A stretch of DNA of 64,000 nucleotides from Desulfomonilaceae bacterium (GTDB lineage Bacteria; Desulfobacterota; Desulfomonilia; Desulfomonilales; Desulfomonilaceae). The notes under the pieces were generated by a model, which worked only from the letters and a program-made list of their open reading frames with translations, did no database searches and had not been told where the DNA came from. Position numbers and translations under genes: made by a program. The stretch is taken from contig JBAZSD010000018.1 of NCBI GenBank assembly GCA_041662605.1, positions 1 through 64,000 on the forward strand, written 5' to 3'. The number at the start of each line of letters is the position of its first letter. The stretch's first letter is position 1. Shown in pieces: positions 62,328 through 64,000 of this stretch.

Positions 62328-63653
62328 TTATCGCCCTAAAACACCGGTGACGGCACGATCGAGAGCCGAAACGATCGTGTCCATCTCTTTCTCATTTATC
62401 GTAAATGGCGGTGCGATGACCAAACCATCCCCATCGGCGCCAGCCAAAGCCACGGATTTGTAAACGACGATTCCATCGGAAAACAACCGATCCCAAAGCC
62501 TCTCCGTGACTTTGCGAGATCTGGGGAAGGGCTCCAGGGTCTCTTTGTTAGTTACGAACTCGATTCCCCACATCATGCCGATACCTCGGACGTCGGCCAC
62601 GAAGGGTGAATCGTTCAGCAAGGACGAAAGCTTACTGCCAAGCGTTTGTCCGGATGACGCCGCCTTTTCAATCAACTCGTCCCGCTCGATTATTCCCATT
62701 ACAGCCAATCCCGCCGCTGCGCAGACCGGATGATGAGAAAATGTGCCGCCGTGCGCGAAACCTCCCCCTTCAATCACCTGGGCGTAGAGATCCTCCCGGA
62801 CGCCGGTAGCGGATAGAGGCAGAGCGCCTCCACTGATTCCTTTGCCCAACGTCACGATATCGGGGATCACATCGTAGTGTTCCGAGGCAAACCACTTCCC
62901 TGTCCTGCCCATCCCGGTCATGACTTCGTCAAGGATGAGCAGCACGCCGTACCTATCGCATATCTTCCGGACGAGAGGCCAATACCCTTGTGGAGGGGGA
63001 TAAACAGCCAGGGAAGCGCCGCTTACGGGTTCTCCGATGAAGGCGGAGACCGTGTTGGGCCCCTGGTTCAAGATGGCCTCTTCCAGGGCGACCGCACATT
63101 GTAGCGCACATGTCGACCTGGTCAGCCCAAATGGGCATCTGAGACAATACGGAGGGGGTATGTGAATTGCGTCTTCAATCATTGGGGAAAAAGGGGAGCG
63201 AAAGCTGGTCCGTCCGGTAGCCGCCAGAGCGCCCAGAGTGAGTCCGTGGTAAGAGCGCCAACGGGAGATGAGTTTGTGGCGACCCGGACGCCCCGTATTC
63301 ACATGAACCTGGCGAGCAAACTTGATCGCTGTTTCAACCGCTTCTGAACCGGTGGTCATGAAATAGAAGCGAGAGATCCCGTGGGGAGCGTGCGCAGCGA
63401 GTCGCTCAGCCAACGCTTCTACGGCCCGAGTTGTGAACATGGTGGGATGAAAATAGTATCCCTCGCAGAGTTGCTCAAATACGGCGTCAGCGATTTCGCG
63501 TCTTCCGTGCCCCACATTTACGACCACCGCCCCACCGCTCGCGTCCAGGAAGCTGCGACCGTTCTCGTCCAGGATGACAGCGCCATCGCCTTTGACGGCC
63601 GTGGGTAATTCCCCGTCAATCTTCCTGTGAAACACGTTACCCGGTCTAATCAT
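62328..63653 (-). CDS. Class III (omega) PLP aminotransferase
   Basis: 441 residues: PLP phosphate region FYFMTTGSEAVETAIKFAR, SRWRSYHGLTLGALAATG, Asp site LLILDEVMTGMGRTG and the PLP-lysine motif VTLGKGISGGALPL. These enzymes transaminate a terminal or side-chain amine, giving an aldehyde or ketone. It overlaps the BKACE gene by four bases and precedes the importer genes. Omega-amino acids such as beta-alanine, GABA or a 3-amino acid are candidates. Confidence 0.9.
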   Translation of the reverse strand: MIRPGNVFHRKIDGELPTAVKGDGAVILDENGRSFLDASGGAVVVNVGHGRREIADAVFEQLCEGYYFHPTMFTTRAVEALAERLAAHAPHGISRFYFMTTGSEAVETAIKFARQVHVNTGRPGRHKLISRWRSYHGLTLGALAATGRTSFRSPFSPMIEDAIHIPPPYCLRCPFGLTRSTCALQCAVALEEAILNQGPNTVSAFIGEPVSGASLAVYPPPQGYWPLVRKICDRYGVLLILDEVMTGMGRTGKWFASEHYDVIPDIVTLGKGISGGALPLSATGVREDLYAQVIEGGGFAHGGTFSHHPVCAAAGLAVMGIIERDELIEKAASSGQTLGSKLSSLLNDSPFVADVRGIGMMWGIEFVTNKETLEPFPRSRKVTERLWDRLFSDGIVVYKSVALAGADGDGLVIAPPFTINEKEMDTIVSALDRAVTGVLGR

Positions 63654-64000
63654 GCCCTGTCTCCGGTCCTCGGTTTGAGGCCGAGTATGCTTCGAGCTTC
63701 GTCCGGCGTGGCCACGTCGCGACCCAATATCCGGCTGATCTCGACAATACGTTCCACCAGCATCCGATTCGTAGCCAACTGGCCTTTGGAGTAGTAAATG
63801 TTGTCTTCGAGACCAACTCGAACATGCCCACCCATCAAAATGGCGTGTGTCGCCATGGGAAGCTGGCCGGCTCCTACGCCGCTGACGCCCCAGGTGGATC
63901 CCGGTGGAAGAAACCGAACCAGGTGTACCAGGTGTTCCACACGAGCCGGTATGGCCCCCTTCAGTCCCATCACAAAGTTGAAATGCAAGGGTTGGGGGAT
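63650..64000 (-). CDS. BKACE-family (beta-keto acid cleavage, DUF849) enzyme, C-terminal part
   Basis: The last 116 or so residues; the gene runs off the window edge. HFNFVMGLKGAIPARVEHL, TWGVSGVGAGQLPMATHAI and GGHVRVGLEDNIYYSKG are family signatures. The family condenses a beta-keto acid with acetyl-CoA and splits it to acetoacetate and a new CoA ester, as 3-keto-5-aminohexanoate cleavage enzyme does in lysine fermentation. Four-base overlap with the aminotransferase gene. Confidence 0.9.
   Translation of the reverse strand: MPQPLHFNFVMGLKGAIPARVEHLVHLVRFLPPGSTWGVSGVGAGQLPMATHAILMGGHVRVGLEDNIYYSKGQLATNRMLVERIVEISRILGRDVATPDEARSILGLKPRTGDRA

Overview
The window looks like chromosomal DNA of an anaerobic, Gram-negative, probably sulfate-reducing or syntrophic bacterium of the Desulfobacterota/Deltaproteobacteria type. 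This is inferred from gene content: an anaerobic lactate-oxidation cluster (LutABC, GlcD/GlcF-like pair, lactate permease, LarA racemase), a selenocysteine tRNA, a tungsten-type aldehyde:ferredoxin oxidoreductase with its own MoaD-like protein, a DUF3786 iron-sulfur protein, and two branched-chain amino-acid-type ABC importers, one with an acyl-CoA ligase gene inside it. I cannot name the species from sequence alone.

Region 1 (about 1-18 kb) is an accessory, defense-rich and visibly eroding island. Apparently intact genes are a DarT-like ADP-ribosyltransferase with no visible DarG, a 1268-residue nuclease-STAND ATPase resembling Avs proteins, a 391-residue protein of unknown function, a YwgA-like/HD-phosphohydrolase pair, an AAA ATPase + DUF4276 pair (PARIS-like layout), a Fic protein preceded by a striking double palindrome, and a HEPN/nucleotidyltransferase pair. 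Between them lie wrecks: a K+-channel pore fragment, a small secreted protein frameshifted at a run of six G, an Eco57I-type methylase head joined to a helicase tail, a HepT gene with its middle deleted, and several decayed copies of the 5' end of the AAA ATPase gene. Direct repeats of that 5' end sit at the borders of two of the gene blocks.

Region 2 (18-30 kb, nearly all minus strand) is lactate metabolism: LarA; then, in transcription order, GlcD-like FAD dehydrogenase, GlcF-like iron-sulfur subunit, lactate permease and LutA-LutB-LutC. A small sugar/polysaccharide block (glycosyltransferase, GNAT, WecE-type aminotransferase) sits inside it.

Region 3 (30-43 kb) is mostly housekeeping. It holds an alkyltransferase-CYTH fusion coupled to an SRAP/HMCES protein, tRNA-Sec, EngB, RNase E/G, a Nudix hydrolase, lipid and membrane genes (WS/DGAT-like acyltransferase, glycosyltransferase, methyltransferase, UbiA prenyltransferase, cytochrome b5-DUF2231 protein), DnaX, and the bacterial SRP RNA just upstream of dnaX.

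Region 4 (43-55.5 kb) carries a Liv-type ABC transporter operon with an embedded acyl-CoA synthetase, a GmhA-like SIS protein and an SbcD/SbcC-like pair.

Region 5 (55.6-64 kb) has a visibly higher G+C content and reads as one minus-strand catabolic unit: BKACE-family enzyme (cut by the window edge), class III aminotransferase, a complete Liv-type importer (binding protein, two permeases, two ATPases), aldehyde:ferredoxin oxidoreductase and a MoaD/ThiS-like protein. The simplest reading is import of an amino compound, transamination to an aldehyde, oxidation of the aldehyde by the AOR, and cleavage of a beta-keto acid by BKACE. No CRISPR array, rRNA or intact transposase was seen.
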